From CAWUEZ02 sp963921355 (lineage in GTDB: Bacteria; Pseudomonadota; Alphaproteobacteria; Thalassobaculales; Thalassobaculaceae), in NCBI GenBank assembly GCA_963921355.3, contig OZ001190.1, positions 3,844,001 through 3,908,000 on the forward strand: 64,000 bases of DNA, written 5' to 3'. A program made the position numbers and the translations under genes. The notes beneath the pieces were generated by a model. It was not told where the DNA came from. It did no database searches and worked only from the letters and a program-made list of their open reading frames with translations. Shown here piece after piece: positions 42,709 to 51,762 of this stretch (position 1 is its first letter; the number at the start of each line of letters is the position of its first letter).

Positions 42709-44100
42709 ATGGGCGCGATCGATCTGAGACTGACCGGAGGCACGGTTCTGCTGCCGGGACTCGGCCTGCGTGAGGCCGACGTGCTGGTCGCCGACGGCCG
42801 GATCGCCGGCATTGCGGAGCCCGGCAGTGGGCCGACGGCCGAGGCCAGTCTGTCGGCGTCGGGGCTGACAGTGCTGCCCGGTGCCTGCGACGTGCACCTG
42901 CACCTCGGCCATGGCACCGACATCTCCAAACCCCGTGTACCGGGCGATGCCGCCAGCGAGACCGCGGCGGCGGCGATCGGCGGGGTCACCACCTTCATCC
43001 CCTATGTGATGAGCCCGGCCCCCTATGCCGCCCAGTTCGATGAGCTCAAATCGGTCAGTGAGGCCGGCGCGCGGATCGACTTCGGCTTCCACTTCGTGAT
43101 CGCCACCGACGACCAACTGGCGGAGCTGCCGCAATACATCGGCGAGTTCGGCATTCCGACGGCCAAGCTGTTCATGAACATCCGCGGCGATGAGGGCAAG
43201 CGGCTGGGACTCCCGCCGGTCGATGACGGTTTTCTGCTGCGGCTGGTCGAGGCCCTGGCCGCTCATGACGGCATGCTGTGCCCGCACCCGGAGACCATTG
43301 AGGCCGCCTGGGTGCTGCGCGACCGGGTCATGGCCTCGGACCCCGATGGGGCCGGCGGACTGGCCACCTGGAACGCCACCCGTCCGCCGTTCGTGGAGGC
43401 CGACGCGGTGCGCCGGGCCGCCTACTTCGCCCGGGTCGCGGGCGCGCGGATCTACATCGTCCACACCTCCTCCGGAGAAGCGCTGGATGCCGGAATCGAA
43501 CAGCGCCGGGCCGGCAGCAGGCTGACCATCGAGACCTGTCCCCATTACCTGACCCACGACACCACCAGTGATCTCGGCACGGTCGGCAAGGTCAATCCGC
43601 CGCTGCGCGACCCGGCCGACCGCGAGGCCCTGTGGGAGGGCATCCGGCGCGGCGAGATCGACACCATCGGCACCGACCATATCCACCGGCCGATCTCCTC
43701 CAAAGACGGGACGATCTGGACCGCCCAGCCCGGATTTCCCGGCCTCGATGCCTTCCTCCCCGCGCTGTTCACCGAAGGCCATTTCAAACGGAGCATCCCG
43801 CTGGAACGACTGGCCGAAATGGTCAGCACCCGGCCGGCCGACGCCATGGGCCTCAGCCCGCGCAAGGGCCGTGTCGCGCCGGGCGCGGATGCCGACCTCG
43901 TCCTGCTCGACATGAATGCGCCCTGGACGGTGGGCAAGGACTCACTCGCGACCGACGCCGGCTACTCGATTTACGAGGGCGAACAGATGGCCTGCCGGCT
44001 GGTGCACACCCTGGTGCGCGGCCGCTTCGTGGTCCGCGACGGCGCGTTGGACGACACCGCCGTCGGGACCGGCCGGTTCGTGAAGCGGAAGTTGGTCTAG
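42709..44100 (+). CDS. Dihydroorotase/hydantoinase-like cyclic amidohydrolase
   Basis: A 463-residue amidohydrolase-superfamily enzyme. Metal-site elements are present: DVHLHLGHG (HxH), AKLFMN with the Lys expected to be carboxylated, HPET, ETCPHYLTHD and GTDHIHRP with the final Asp. An N-terminal beta-sandwich strand (LRLTGGTVLLPGLGLREADVLV) completes the fold. It should open a five- or six-membered cyclic amide. GGAGACGG lies upstream of the ATG. It stands alone, divergent from gntR, inside a cluster of other ring-opening and amide-cleaving enzymes. Confidence 0.87.
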   Translation: MGAIDLRLTGGTVLLPGLGLREADVLVADGRIAGIAEPGSGPTAEASLSASGLTVLPGACDVHLHLGHGTDISKPRVPGDAASETAAAAIGGVTTFIPYVMSPAPYAAQFDELKSVSEAGARIDFGFHFVIATDDQLAELPQYIGEFGIPTAKLFMNIRGDEGKRLGLPPVDDGFLLRLVEALAAHDGMLCPHPETIEAAWVLRDRVMASDPDGAGGLATWNATRPPFVEADAVRRAAYFARVAGARIYIVHTSSGEALDAGIEQRRAGSRLTIETCPHYLTHDTTSDLGTVGKVNPPLRDPADREALWEGIRRGEIDTIGTDHIHRPISSKDGTIWTAQPGFPGLDAFLPALFTEGHFKRSIPLERLAEMVSTRPADAMGLSPRKGRVAPGADADLVLLDMNAPWTVGKDSLATDAGYSIYEGEQMACRLVHTLVRGRFVVRDGALDDTAVGTGRFVKRKLV

Positions 44101-44124
44101 CGAGGCAATAGGGCGTAATTCAAA

Positions 44125-44256
44125 CTCATTTCCCGGGCTCGCCCCGGGCCCCAGGGGTCCGAGAGCTGGAACGTTTTCCAGATAGCTTGAGCGCCTCAGC
44201 GCGCCGTTCGTCTGGTCCCGCCCCGGATTTAATCCGGGGCAAGTCCGGGAAGTGAG
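44125..44256. repeat. Type A palindromic repeat with terminal inverted repeats
   Basis: A 132-bp element between convergent genes. Its ends CTCATTTCCCGG and CCGGGAAGTGAG are inverted repeats differing at one base. It contains the perfect 21-bp palindrome at 44220-44240 (arms GCCCCGGATT/AATCCGGGGC). Related elements lie at 34761-34960 and 53555-53669. Confidence 0.8.
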
Positions 44257-44269
44257 ATTGGAACTACAC

Positions 44270-45619
44270 TCACTTTACACACCGGGCGGCGTAGAGTCGG
44301 CAGCCGAAGGCCGCCTCACCCTCGGCGATTTCCGCATCGTGGGTCGCCTCCCGGCCGATACCGATCTCGCGCTCGAGCGTGAACCGCTCGGCCAGCCAGG
44401 CGCGTACGGTGCGCGCCGCGATCGGCGTGAACGGGCCCTGGTTCGGGATCTGGGCCCGGGATTCGACGTCCCGCCAGAGCGCGCCGTACTCGGAGTCGAG
44501 ATTGCGCACGCTGACGACGACACTGCCCCCCGGTTTCAGGACCCTGACCACCTCGTCGAGCAGGGCTTCCGGTTCCGGCATATGTTCCAGCACCTGCGGC
44601 AGAACCACGGCGTCGAGCGAAGCCTCCGCATATGGCAATCGCGGGCCCGCGACCAGGTCGCCATGGACCCGATCGGTCGCCAGACCTTCCTGGCGCAGGC
44701 GCTCGAGGATGAAGCTCAAATTGTGCGGTGACAGCTCGGCCAGATGCAGCTCGGCCTCGGCCGGCAGACGGCGGCGCAGCTCGGCACTGACCGTGCCGCC
44801 CCAGGGCATGACCTCGGCGACCCGAGCGTCCCTTGGCAGAGCCGGCAGCAGCCCCAGTTCGGCGGCCGTGGCCTCGCCCTGGCGCCGGGACACATAGACA
44901 CCGGCGAGCGGTGACTTGGCCCACACCGAGTAGCCGCGGAAGTCGCCCAACGCCGCCCAGGTCCAGCGGCGCGGGTTCCATTCGGCGAACGGATTGTCGT
45001 CGTTGCGGATGTCGAAGAACGGATAGGCGTCGGCCGGCTTCACCGGATAGACCGTGCGCGACGGCCGGTCGAACCGGTTCCAGGAGTGCACCTCTTCGAA
45101 CGGCCGGCGGGGCGCCTTCATGGCCGGCGCCGAAGGCCTGGCCCGTCCGATCGCCAGCGCCCCCTGGAGTTCAAAGATCGGCGGCAGATCGAACATCTCT
45201 GCCAGAGCCGTCTTGTCACCGATGCCGGCATTCCAGATGCAGTCGAAGCCACGCAGATGGGCGCTCAGCATCATGTGATAGCAGGCGCCGGCAACCGACT
45301 GAACGATCGAGAAGTTGCCGTGGGTCCAGCCTTTCTGGAAGCACAGGAAGATCAGGGCGGAACATTCGGCGAAGTGATGGTTGCCGCCGGAGATCTCATG
45401 GGCCCGGGACAGCAGGTCACGGTCGTCGACAATGACAAAGTGCCATTGCTGCTGATTGCAGGAGGACGGCGCTTCGGTGCCGTCACGCACGATTGCCGCC
45501 AGTGTCTCCCGGTCGATCGCCGTACCGTCGTAATCGCGGCAGGATCGACGTGCCGCGAGCTGGTCCAGGGTCCGGCGCCATTCCGGCAGGTTCCCAGGTG
45601 AACCGGGTGCGCTGGACAT
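44270..45619 (-). CDS. Nitroreductase-family domain fused to a SAM-dependent methyltransferase-like domain
   Basis: A 449-residue two-domain protein; GGAGGAGAGG precedes the ATG. Residues 1 to about 190 are a nitroreductase/FMN domain (AARRSCRDYDGTAIDRE, GTEAPSSCNQQQWHFVIVDD, LQGALAIGRA). Residues from about 255 resemble a class I methyltransferase (AELSPHNLSFILERLRQEG, LDAVVLPQVLEHMPEPEALLDEVVRVLKPGG in pieces), but the SAM-binding glycine motif is altered to EVMPWGGTVS. The fusion is rare to my knowledge, and no function can be named. It is divergent from the TRAP operon with a GTCAAC palindrome between, so it probably belongs to the same regulon. Confidence 0.8.
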   Translation of the reverse strand: MSSAPGSPGNLPEWRRTLDQLAARRSCRDYDGTAIDRETLAAIVRDGTEAPSSCNQQQWHFVIVDDRDLLSRAHEISGGNHHFAECSALIFLCFQKGWTHGNFSIVQSVAGACYHMMLSAHLRGFDCIWNAGIGDKTALAEMFDLPPIFELQGALAIGRARPSAPAMKAPRRPFEEVHSWNRFDRPSRTVYPVKPADAYPFFDIRNDDNPFAEWNPRRWTWAALGDFRGYSVWAKSPLAGVYVSRRQGEATAAELGLLPALPRDARVAEVMPWGGTVSAELRRRLPAEAELHLAELSPHNLSFILERLRQEGLATDRVHGDLVAGPRLPYAEASLDAVVLPQVLEHMPEPEALLDEVVRVLKPGGSVVVSVRNLDSEYGALWRDVESRAQIPNQGPFTPIAARTVRAWLAERFTLEREIGIGREATHDAEIAEGEAAFGCRLYAARCVK

Positions 45620-45699
45620 CGCCCTCTCCTCCGCCTCGCGGCCACGCGGAACCCCTGCCCGCGCAATGCGTTGACACCAAGCCGCCGCCTGGGAAAGAT

Positions 45700-45712
45700 G
45701 TCAACAGTTGAC
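45700..45712. promoter_or_regulatory. Palindromic operator, GntR-like, site 2
   Basis: GTCAACAGTTGAC, a perfect 13-bp palindrome, 81 bp upstream of the nitroreductase-fusion start and 169 bp upstream of dctP. Same motif as 39997-40009 except for the centre base. Confidence 0.7.
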
Positions 45713-45880
45713 TATTCCGGCCCGGCTCCGCTTACGCAATCCCGTGCGAACCCTGGAGTTCCGCCGGAAAGTACGGGTTCCGGGCCGACGGTTCGGAATG
45801 GGGGCGACGGGCCCGGTTACCGGTCAGCAAGGACCGCTGCCGGTCGAGGGGACGTCGCAAACGGGAGACGGAGGATCTCA

Positions 45881-46792
45881 ATGAACAAACACGTGGGAAT
45901 GCTTCTCAAAGGTGCGGTGGTCGCGGCCTCGCTCGGCATCGCCGGCATCGCGGTTGCCCAGGATGACGTGACACTGCGCTGGGGCCACTACCTGCCGAAC
46001 AGCCCGTTCCTCGAAGTGGAAAAGAACTTCGCCGAGAAGATCGAAGCGCGCACCAACGGCAAGGTGAAGATCGAGATGACCTTTGCCGGAGGCCTCGGCA
46101 AGGGCAACGAACTGCTGCCGCTGCTCGGCCGCGGGGCTATCGACATGGGCGCGATCGTTCCCGGCTACTATGCCGACCAGTTGCTGTTTATCCGCGCCTT
46201 CCAGATCCCGTTCGTGTTCGACGATCCGCATGAGGCGATGACGCTGTCGCGGAACTCGTTCGCAGAGCTACCGATGTTCGCCGAGGAACTGGACAGCTTC
46301 GGTGGCAAGTTCCTGTTCCACCAGCCGATCGGGGTCTACTACCTGACCGGTCCGGACGGAAACTGCACGAGCATCGACGCGCTGAAGGGCAAGAAGATCC
46401 GCAGTTTCGGCGCGGACCTGCCGAAGCTGCACGACGCGGTCGGCGCGGTGCCGGTATCAGTGCGGGTCGGCGACGTGTACGAGGCGCTGCAGCGCGGCAC
46501 CCTGGACTATTCGTTCCTGAACCCCGGCAACATCGCGACCAACCGTCTCTATGAGCCGGGCAAGTTCAGCTGCGGCCCGGTGATGGCGATCACCGGTCAC
46601 CTGATCACCATCAGCAAGCGGGCCTGGGCCAAGCTGACGCCGGAAACCCAGGCGATCTTCGTCGAGGAGGCCAAGGCCAGCCAGCAGGAATACCTCGACT
46701 GGATCGACGCCTTTGAGAACAAGGCCAAGGCCGACATCGAAGCCGCCGGCGGCGTGATCAAGGAGTTCCCGGCCTCCGAACTCGCCAAGTGA
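45881..46792 (+). CDS. TRAP transporter substrate-binding protein DctP, truncated by an in-frame TGA
   Basis: Periplasmic binding protein. GGAGACGGAGG precedes ATG 45881, which opens a signal peptide (NKHVGMLLKGAVVAASLGIA, cleavage after VAQ or AVA). The DctP fold is clear: LRWGHYLPNSPFLEVEKNFAEK, FQIPFVFDDP and GVYYLTGPDG. The frame ends at TGA 46790-46792 after 303 residues, but coding continues in frame for 37 codons (KKVAPDLLGNWVEDMKGRG...) to TGA 46904. A Trp codon TGG changed to TGA would explain this. The missing end is the usual C-terminal helix. The protein may be inactive, or the base may be an error. Confidence 0.85.
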   Translation: MNKHVGMLLKGAVVAASLGIAGIAVAQDDVTLRWGHYLPNSPFLEVEKNFAEKIEARTNGKVKIEMTFAGGLGKGNELLPLLGRGAIDMGAIVPGYYADQLLFIRAFQIPFVFDDPHEAMTLSRNSFAELPMFAEELDSFGGKFLFHQPIGVYYLTGPDGNCTSIDALKGKKIRSFGADLPKLHDAVGAVPVSVRVGDVYEALQRGTLDYSFLNPGNIATNRLYEPGKFSCGPVMAITGHLITISKRAWAKLTPETQAIFVEEAKASQQEYLDWIDAFENKAKADIEAAGGVIKEFPASELAK

Positions 46793-46927
46793 AAGAAGGT
46801 CGCGCCGGACCTCCTCGGCAACTGGGTCGAGGACATGAAAGGCCGCGGCAAGGGTGCGGAGGCCGAACAGGTCGCCGGCAAGTGGAAGGAATGGCTCGGC
46901 CGCTGATCGCCTGAGCCGAACATTCTC

Positions 46928-46971
46928 GATCCCCGGCGGCGGCTGCGGCCGTCCGCCGGGGATCTGATTTT
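46928..46971 (+). terminator. Strong hairpin between dctP and dctQ
   Basis: A perfect 12-bp stem GATCCCCGGCGG/CCGCCGGGGATC with a 13-base loop, followed by TGATTTT. It is a likely partial terminator or mRNA stabiliser that lowers permease expression relative to the binding protein. Confidence 0.65.
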
Positions 46972-46995
46972 GCGATTGCCGGGGTCGATCCGCCG

Positions 46996-47541
46996 ATGAA
47001 GCTGTTTTCCGATCTGCTGCGGCGGCTGGCCCTCTGGGTTCTGCTGGTCGGCGGCCTGGGCGCGGTCATGTCCATGCTGCTCGGCACCGCCGAGGTGGTC
47101 GGCAACCAGATCCTGCTGATCCCGGTCCCGGGCGCCCGGGAACTCACCGAAAGCACCATGGTACTGATCGTGTTCGGCGCCCTCGCCTATGCGCAGATCC
47201 GGCGCAGCCACATCCGGGTCGAACTGCTCTACCTACGCGCCGGGCCTCGCGGCCGGGCCGCTCTGGACGTCGCCGCCGACCTCTTCGCCCTGCTGTTCTT
47301 CGGGCTGCTGCTCTGGCAGGCGATCAACGAGGCGCGGTTCAGCTGGCAATTCGGCGAAGCGACCGACGGGCTGATCCGGTTTCCTCTGTTCCCAGCCAGG
47401 ATCATCCTGGCGGTCGGAACCGGGCTGCTGGTCCTGCAGCTGCTGATCGACACCGTGACGGACATCCGTCGGATCTTCGACGGCTCCGAACCGCCGGACC
47501 GGGATCCGGTGGCCGCGGACCGTCCCTTGAGCATCGACTGA
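46996..47541 (+). CDS. TRAP transporter small permease (DctQ)
   Basis: A 181-residue membrane protein with four helices (for example LALWVLLVGGLGAVMSMLLG, and ALLFFGLLLWQAI) and the DctQ-type RRSHIRVELLYLRAGPRGRAALD loop between helices 2 and 3. It is the small membrane subunit of a TRAP transporter, encoded between the binding protein and the large permease. A polar tail of 25 residues (DPVAADRPLSID) is at the end. Confidence 0.86.
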   Translation: MKLFSDLLRRLALWVLLVGGLGAVMSMLLGTAEVVGNQILLIPVPGARELTESTMVLIVFGALAYAQIRRSHIRVELLYLRAGPRGRAALDVAADLFALLFFGLLLWQAINEARFSWQFGEATDGLIRFPLFPARIILAVGTGLLVLQLLIDTVTDIRRIFDGSEPPDRDPVAADRPLSID

Positions 47542-47553
47542 GGGGGGCGGCGC

Positions 47554-48864
47554 GTGCTCGATCCGGCCACTGCAGGCATCATTGTCATGGTGGTGATGGT
47601 CCTCATGCTGGGGATCGGCGTGCATATCGGCGTGTCCCTCGGACTCGGCGGTCTGCTCGGCATCTATCTCACCATTGGACCCGACGCCGCCTGGGCGCAG
47701 TTGGCGACGGTGCCGTTCAGCACCACCAACTCCTTCACCCTCGCGGTCATCCCGCTGTTCATCCTGATGGGGGCGCTGGCCACCCAGGCCGGCCTGACCA
47801 CGGACCTCTACCGCGCCGCCTATAACTGGTTCGGCCATCTGCGCGGCGGGCTCGCCATGGCGACCACCATCGCCTCGGCGGCCTTCGGTGCGGCCTCCGG
47901 GTCGACCGTCGTCAACGCCGCGGTCTTCACCCGCATGGCCCTGCCGGAGATGGCGCGCTTCGGTTACGACAAGCGCCTGAGTGCGGGTTGTATCGCGGCT
48001 TCCGGCACCCTGGCATCGCTGATCCCGCCCAGCATCCTGATGGTGATCTACGCCATCATCACCGAGCAGTCGATCGCCCTGCTGCTGGTGGCGGGCCTGC
48101 TTCCCGGCCTGTTGTCGGCGGCGATCTACATGATCGGGATCTACGTCCGGGTGCGTCGCAATCCGGCCCTGGCCCCTCAGCCCGACCTGCACATCAGCCG
48201 CGCCGAGAAGTGGCGGTCCCTGCGCGGGGTCTGGGGCATCAGCTTCCTGTTCGTGCTGGTGATCGGCGGCATCTACACCGGTTTCTTCGTGCCGACCTAT
48301 GCCGGGGCGATCGGGGCCTTCGGGACCTTCCTGATCGTGATCGCCAAGAGCCGGCTCACCGGACGGTCCCTGGTCGACACCTTCAAGGATGCCGGGGTCA
48401 CCACCTCGGTGATCTTCATCATTGTGATCGGCGGCATCCTGTTCGCCCGGTTCCTGACCTATACCGGCCTGGTCAACGACATCACCGACACTCTGTTGGC
48501 GCTCGGCCTACCCGGCTTCGCCTACCTCGCGGCGTTCGCGGTCATTTACCTGATCCTCGGCATGCTCATCGATCCGATCGCCATCATGGTGATGACGCTG
48601 CCGGTGATGTTCCCGATCATGGTCGGCGTCGGCTACGACCCGATCTGGCTCGGGGTGATCGCGATCAAGCTGGCCGAGATCTCGTTGATCACGCCTCCGG
48701 TCGGACTCAACGTCTATGTGGTGCGCAGCGCCTCACCGATACCGCTCACACTGGAGGACGTGTTCGCCGGGGTGATGCCGTTCCTGGTGCTCGACGTGAT
48801 CACCCTGGCGCTGCTGATCGCCTTCCCGGAGATCGTCACCTTCCTGCCGTCGCTGATGATGTAG
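47554..48864 (+). CDS. TRAP transporter large permease (DctM)
   Basis: A 436-residue permease starting at GTG 47554 with GAGGGGGG upstream. Typical DctM segments are PLFILMGALATQAGLTTDLY, GGLAMATTIASAAFGAASGSTVVNAAVF, GYDKRLSAGCIAASGTLASLIPPS and the C-terminal KLAEISLITPPVGLNVYVV. About 12 helices. With DctQ it moves the bound organic acid or amide inward, coupled to sodium. A type B repeat follows the stop. Confidence 0.92.
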   Translation: MLDPATAGIIVMVVMVLMLGIGVHIGVSLGLGGLLGIYLTIGPDAAWAQLATVPFSTTNSFTLAVIPLFILMGALATQAGLTTDLYRAAYNWFGHLRGGLAMATTIASAAFGAASGSTVVNAAVFTRMALPEMARFGYDKRLSAGCIAASGTLASLIPPSILMVIYAIITEQSIALLLVAGLLPGLLSAAIYMIGIYVRVRRNPALAPQPDLHISRAEKWRSLRGVWGISFLFVLVIGGIYTGFFVPTYAGAIGAFGTFLIVIAKSRLTGRSLVDTFKDAGVTTSVIFIIVIGGILFARFLTYTGLVNDITDTLLALGLPGFAYLAAFAVIYLILGMLIDPIAIMVMTLPVMFPIMVGVGYDPIWLGVIAIKLAEISLITPPVGLNVYVVRSASPIPLTLEDVFAGVMPFLVLDVITLALLIAFPEIVTFLPSLMM

Positions 48865-48875
48865 GGCGAGGGTTC

Positions 48876-48981
48876 GCCCTTCGACACGCCCCGGCTCGGG
48901 GCCGGGGCTGCTCAGGACGAGGCCAAAAAAACAACCTCGCCCTGAGCAGCCCTGAACTCAATTCAGGGCGTGTCGAAGGGC
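48876..48981. repeat. Type B palindromic repeat, copy 2
   Basis: Outer arms GCCCTTCGACACGCC and GGCGTGTCGAAGGGC are exact inverted repeats; inner arms GCTGCTCAGGACGAGG and CCTCGCCCTGAGCAGC face each other around an A-rich loop. The right arm overlaps the 3' end of the flavoprotein gene and encodes its last residues. It matches the element at 36364-36470. Confidence 0.87.
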
Positions 48982-50369
48982 TGATGACCTCGAACCTCCC
49001 CTCGCACCTCGGCGGCGGCGCGCAGGCCGGCGATGCGGCCGAGGCCGAGGGCGGTCAGCAGACCGTTGCCCGAGGCGTAGCCGCCGGCCCCGGTCCGTCC
49101 GCTGATCCCGGCGGCGGCACCGCCACCGGCGAACAGGTTCGCCACCACACCGCCGTCGGGGCGCAGCACCCGGGCATGGTCGTCGACCAGCAGTCCGCCC
49201 TGGGTGTGGAACAGACCGGGCTTGACACGAACGATCGCCAGCGGCGGCACCAGGGGGGCGAGCCCGAAATGCCGGCGCCCGAACGGATCTGCCGTCTCGC
49301 CGCGGGCCGCCGCGGCATAGGCCTTGAGGGTATCGCCAAGGGCAGGACCATCGACATCCATTTGCGCCCCGAGGGCGACCGGGTCGTCGGCCCAGTGCAC
49401 ACCCCCCATCGCCGCCAGCTCAGCGTACTCCTCCTCTTCGGCCGCGATGTCGTGGATGCGTCGGTCGTAGACGGCGAAACCCGTCTCGCCCTGGGCCATG
49501 ACCGCCGGCGCGAACCCGGAATAGCCGGCATCCTCGTCGCCGAACCGGGTCCCGTCCCGGGACACCAGAATCCCGCCCTTCTCGATCGTCGTCCAGGACA
49601 GCAGACCGCCCTGGGGATAGGCGACCGCCGCATAACCCTGATAGGCGCCCATATTGGCCAGCGCCGCCCCGACCGCCTCCCCCCAGACCATCGCCTCGCC
49701 GGTGCTCCCCAGCGCCCCGTAGTAGTCGGCCGCCGCGATCTCCGGGCACCAGCGCGCGACCAGATCCCGGTTGGCAGCGAAGCCGTTGGTCGCGAGCAGA
49801 ACCTTACGCGCACGGACCGGTTCACCGGCGATCCGCGCGCCGGCGACGGCCCCGTCCTCGACAATCAGGCCGTCCACCGGATTGCCGACGGCGAGCGGGA
49901 TGTCGCGCTGGGCGACACAAGCCAGCAGATCGACGACCAGGTCCTGGCCCCGGCGCGAGCGCGGCGCGTGCAGGCGCGGCACGCTGTGGCCGACATGCTT
50001 GTAGGCCGTGATCAGTTCCATCCGCGCACCGAGGCCGTCGATCAGCCACTCGACCAGGGGGGCCGACTGTTCCGCCATCAACCGCGTCAGTCCATCCGCC
50101 TCGTGGTCGCCGGCGACCGTCCGCAGGTCGGCCACCAGACGCTCCGGCGAGTCCTCGATCCCGGCCGCCACCTGGTAGCGGCTGCCGGCCCCGGGAACCG
50201 ACCCGGTGCTCAGCGCGGAATTGCCGCCAGGTCGATCGCGCTTCTCGACGATCGCGACCTCGATGCCGGCATCGTGGGCGGCGATCGCCGCCGCCAGGCC
50301 GCAGGCGCCAGCCCCGATCACCAGCAGATCGGTATCAAAACCGGCATCGGCGGCAGGACCGGGGTTCAT
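48963..50369 (-). CDS. FAD-dependent oxidoreductase (fumarate reductase/flavocytochrome-like flavoprotein)
   Basis: A 468-residue FAD enzyme. The dinucleotide motif DLLVIGAGACGLAAAIAAHDAG opens the protein, followed by EKRDRPGGNSALSTGSVPGAG, and the C-terminal FAD site is NLFAGGGAAAGISGRTGAGGYASGNGLL in pieces. This is the FAD_binding_2 group (fumarate reductase, ketosteroid dehydrogenase, urocanate-type reductases). Its ATG overlaps the MmgE/PrpD gene stop. The last few residues (QPFDTP) are encoded by a dispersed repeat. It probably oxidises or reduces a dicarboxylate intermediate; this is inference. Confidence 0.85.
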   Translation of the reverse strand: MNPGPAADAGFDTDLLVIGAGACGLAAAIAAHDAGIEVAIVEKRDRPGGNSALSTGSVPGAGSRYQVAAGIEDSPERLVADLRTVAGDHEADGLTRLMAEQSAPLVEWLIDGLGARMELITAYKHVGHSVPRLHAPRSRRGQDLVVDLLACVAQRDIPLAVGNPVDGLIVEDGAVAGARIAGEPVRARKVLLATNGFAANRDLVARWCPEIAAADYYGALGSTGEAMVWGEAVGAALANMGAYQGYAAVAYPQGGLLSWTTIEKGGILVSRDGTRFGDEDAGYSGFAPAVMAQGETGFAVYDRRIHDIAAEEEEYAELAAMGGVHWADDPVALGAQMDVDGPALGDTLKAYAAAARGETADPFGRRHFGLAPLVPPLAIVRVKPGLFHTQGGLLVDDHARVLRPDGGVVANLFAGGGAAAGISGRTGAGGYASGNGLLTALGLGRIAGLRAAAEVRGEVRGHQPFDTP

Positions 50370-51757
50370 GCGGGCCTGGCCGTCATCTCCGCCACCACCG
50401 CTGTCCAGGATCCGGACAGCAGCTCCGGGGCGAGGGTCAACAGCCGGTCCAGCACGCCCGGCATCGTCGGATACGGGCCGGCGACGATGGCGTGGACCTT
50501 GTCGCGGATTTCGCCCGGCGCGAACGGTCGGTCCGGACCACCACGGGCACTCAACACCTCCTCGGTGGCGCTTGTCCCGTCCGCCAGTTCCCAGGTCACC
50601 CGGGCCGGTCGGTCATTCGGCCAGGCCGGCTCCGGCTCATACGCGCCGATCGTGACCACCCGGCGCAGGGCCGCAATCGCCGGGTCGGTCAGGGTGGAAG
50701 CGTGGAAGGCCTCGGCCCCGGCATGGCCGAACCGGGCCGTCGCCGCCAGGATGTGCTGCATGGAAAACTTGGCGGCAAGCGTGGTGGCCGGATCCGGGTT
50801 GTCGAGGTGGCGGCCCTTCCAGTGGGTGTCGATGTGGATCGCGCGGATGGCGTCGGCCGGGTGGTTGGCGGCCAGGGCCAGGCTGGCCTCAACGGCGGCG
50901 TGGCCGTATTGGCAGCAGGCGTGCAGCTTGTGATAGCCGTCGGCAAGCGCCCAGTCATGCCCGAGGCCGTCGGTCAGGTTGGCCGGTTCCGGCGCGCCCC
51001 CGAAGGCCGCCGCGAACACGTCGTGCAGGCTCTCCGGCCGTCCGGTGATGCCGACCGTCGACCAGTCGACGGCGCGCAGCCCGCTCCAGGCCCCCACCCC
51101 CGGCCAGACGTTGCGGACCAGGGCCCCTTCGACGGTGTGGTTGAACGGCCCCGGCACCACCAGGGTGCAGGCGGTGGAGAGCGCCGTACGCAGCGCTGGC
51201 GCGTCCAGCCCGCGCAGGGACGCCACGGCCGCCGCCGCGCCGACCGCCGCCAGACTGCCGTGGGGATGAAGGGTCAGCGTCTCGTAGCGGAAGGCGCCGG
51301 CGATCCGCGCCGCCAGTTCGTAGCCGACCACCAAGGCCCGCAATATCTCGGTGACCGTTGCGCCGGTCGCCTCGCCCTCGGCCATCAGCGCCGGCAGGCA
51401 ATACAGGCCGGCGTGACAGATCACCCGGCGATAGCCCTCGTCGAGTTCGCACCAGTCGGCCGCACTGCCGTTGGCCAATGCGGCGGAATATCGGTCAAGC
51501 CGGGTGTCACGGCCGTCGAACACCGCCGCCTCCGCCGGGCCGGATGAGCCCGCCAGCCCTGAAACCAAGGCCATGAGTTCCGGTTCGTCGCGCGCCGCGA
51601 CAACCGCGGCGAGGTCGTCCGCCAACACGGTCGCGGCTCGCCGGCGGATCGGCTCGGGGATATCGGACCAGGCGAGCGTCGCCGCCCAGTCCGTCAGTTG
51701 GCCAAGGGCCTCGACCAGATCTGCGGCACTGTCGCGCCCCGGGGGACCGCCATCCAT
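50366..51757 (-). CDS. MmgE/PrpD family protein
   Basis: A 463-residue protein of the 2-methylcitrate dehydratase/iminodisuccinate epimerase/cis-aconitate decarboxylase family. ATG 51757 lies 5 bp after the isochorismatase stop. Visible are VLADDLAAVVAARDEPE, YSAALANGSAADWCELDEGYRRVICHAG in pieces, the conserved TLHPHGSLAAVGAAAAVA, and ADGYHKLHACCQYGHAAVEA. Family members dehydrate, epimerise or decarboxylate small polycarboxylates. Middle gene of a three-gene operon with an amidohydrolase and a flavoprotein. Confidence 0.87.
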   Translation of the reverse strand: MDGGPPGRDSAADLVEALGQLTDWAATLAWSDIPEPIRRRAATVLADDLAAVVAARDEPELMALVSGLAGSSGPAEAAVFDGRDTRLDRYSAALANGSAADWCELDEGYRRVICHAGLYCLPALMAEGEATGATVTEILRALVVGYELAARIAGAFRYETLTLHPHGSLAAVGAAAAVASLRGLDAPALRTALSTACTLVVPGPFNHTVEGALVRNVWPGVGAWSGLRAVDWSTVGITGRPESLHDVFAAAFGGAPEPANLTDGLGHDWALADGYHKLHACCQYGHAAVEASLALAANHPADAIRAIHIDTHWKGRHLDNPDPATTLAAKFSMQHILAATARFGHAGAEAFHASTLTDPAIAALRRVVTIGAYEPEPAWPNDRPARVTWELADGTSATEEVLSARGGPDRPFAPGEIRDKVHAIVAGPYPTMPGVLDRLLTLAPELLSGSWTAVVAEMTARPA

Positions 51758-51762
51758 GACGC

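Noticed and set aside
47988..50933. Very long plus-strand open frame (981 codons) overlapping dctM and the flavoprotein gene
   Set aside because: It is an alternative frame of dctM and antisense of the flavoprotein, rich in Arg, Gly, Pro and His with no domain signature; both overlapped genes are convincing.
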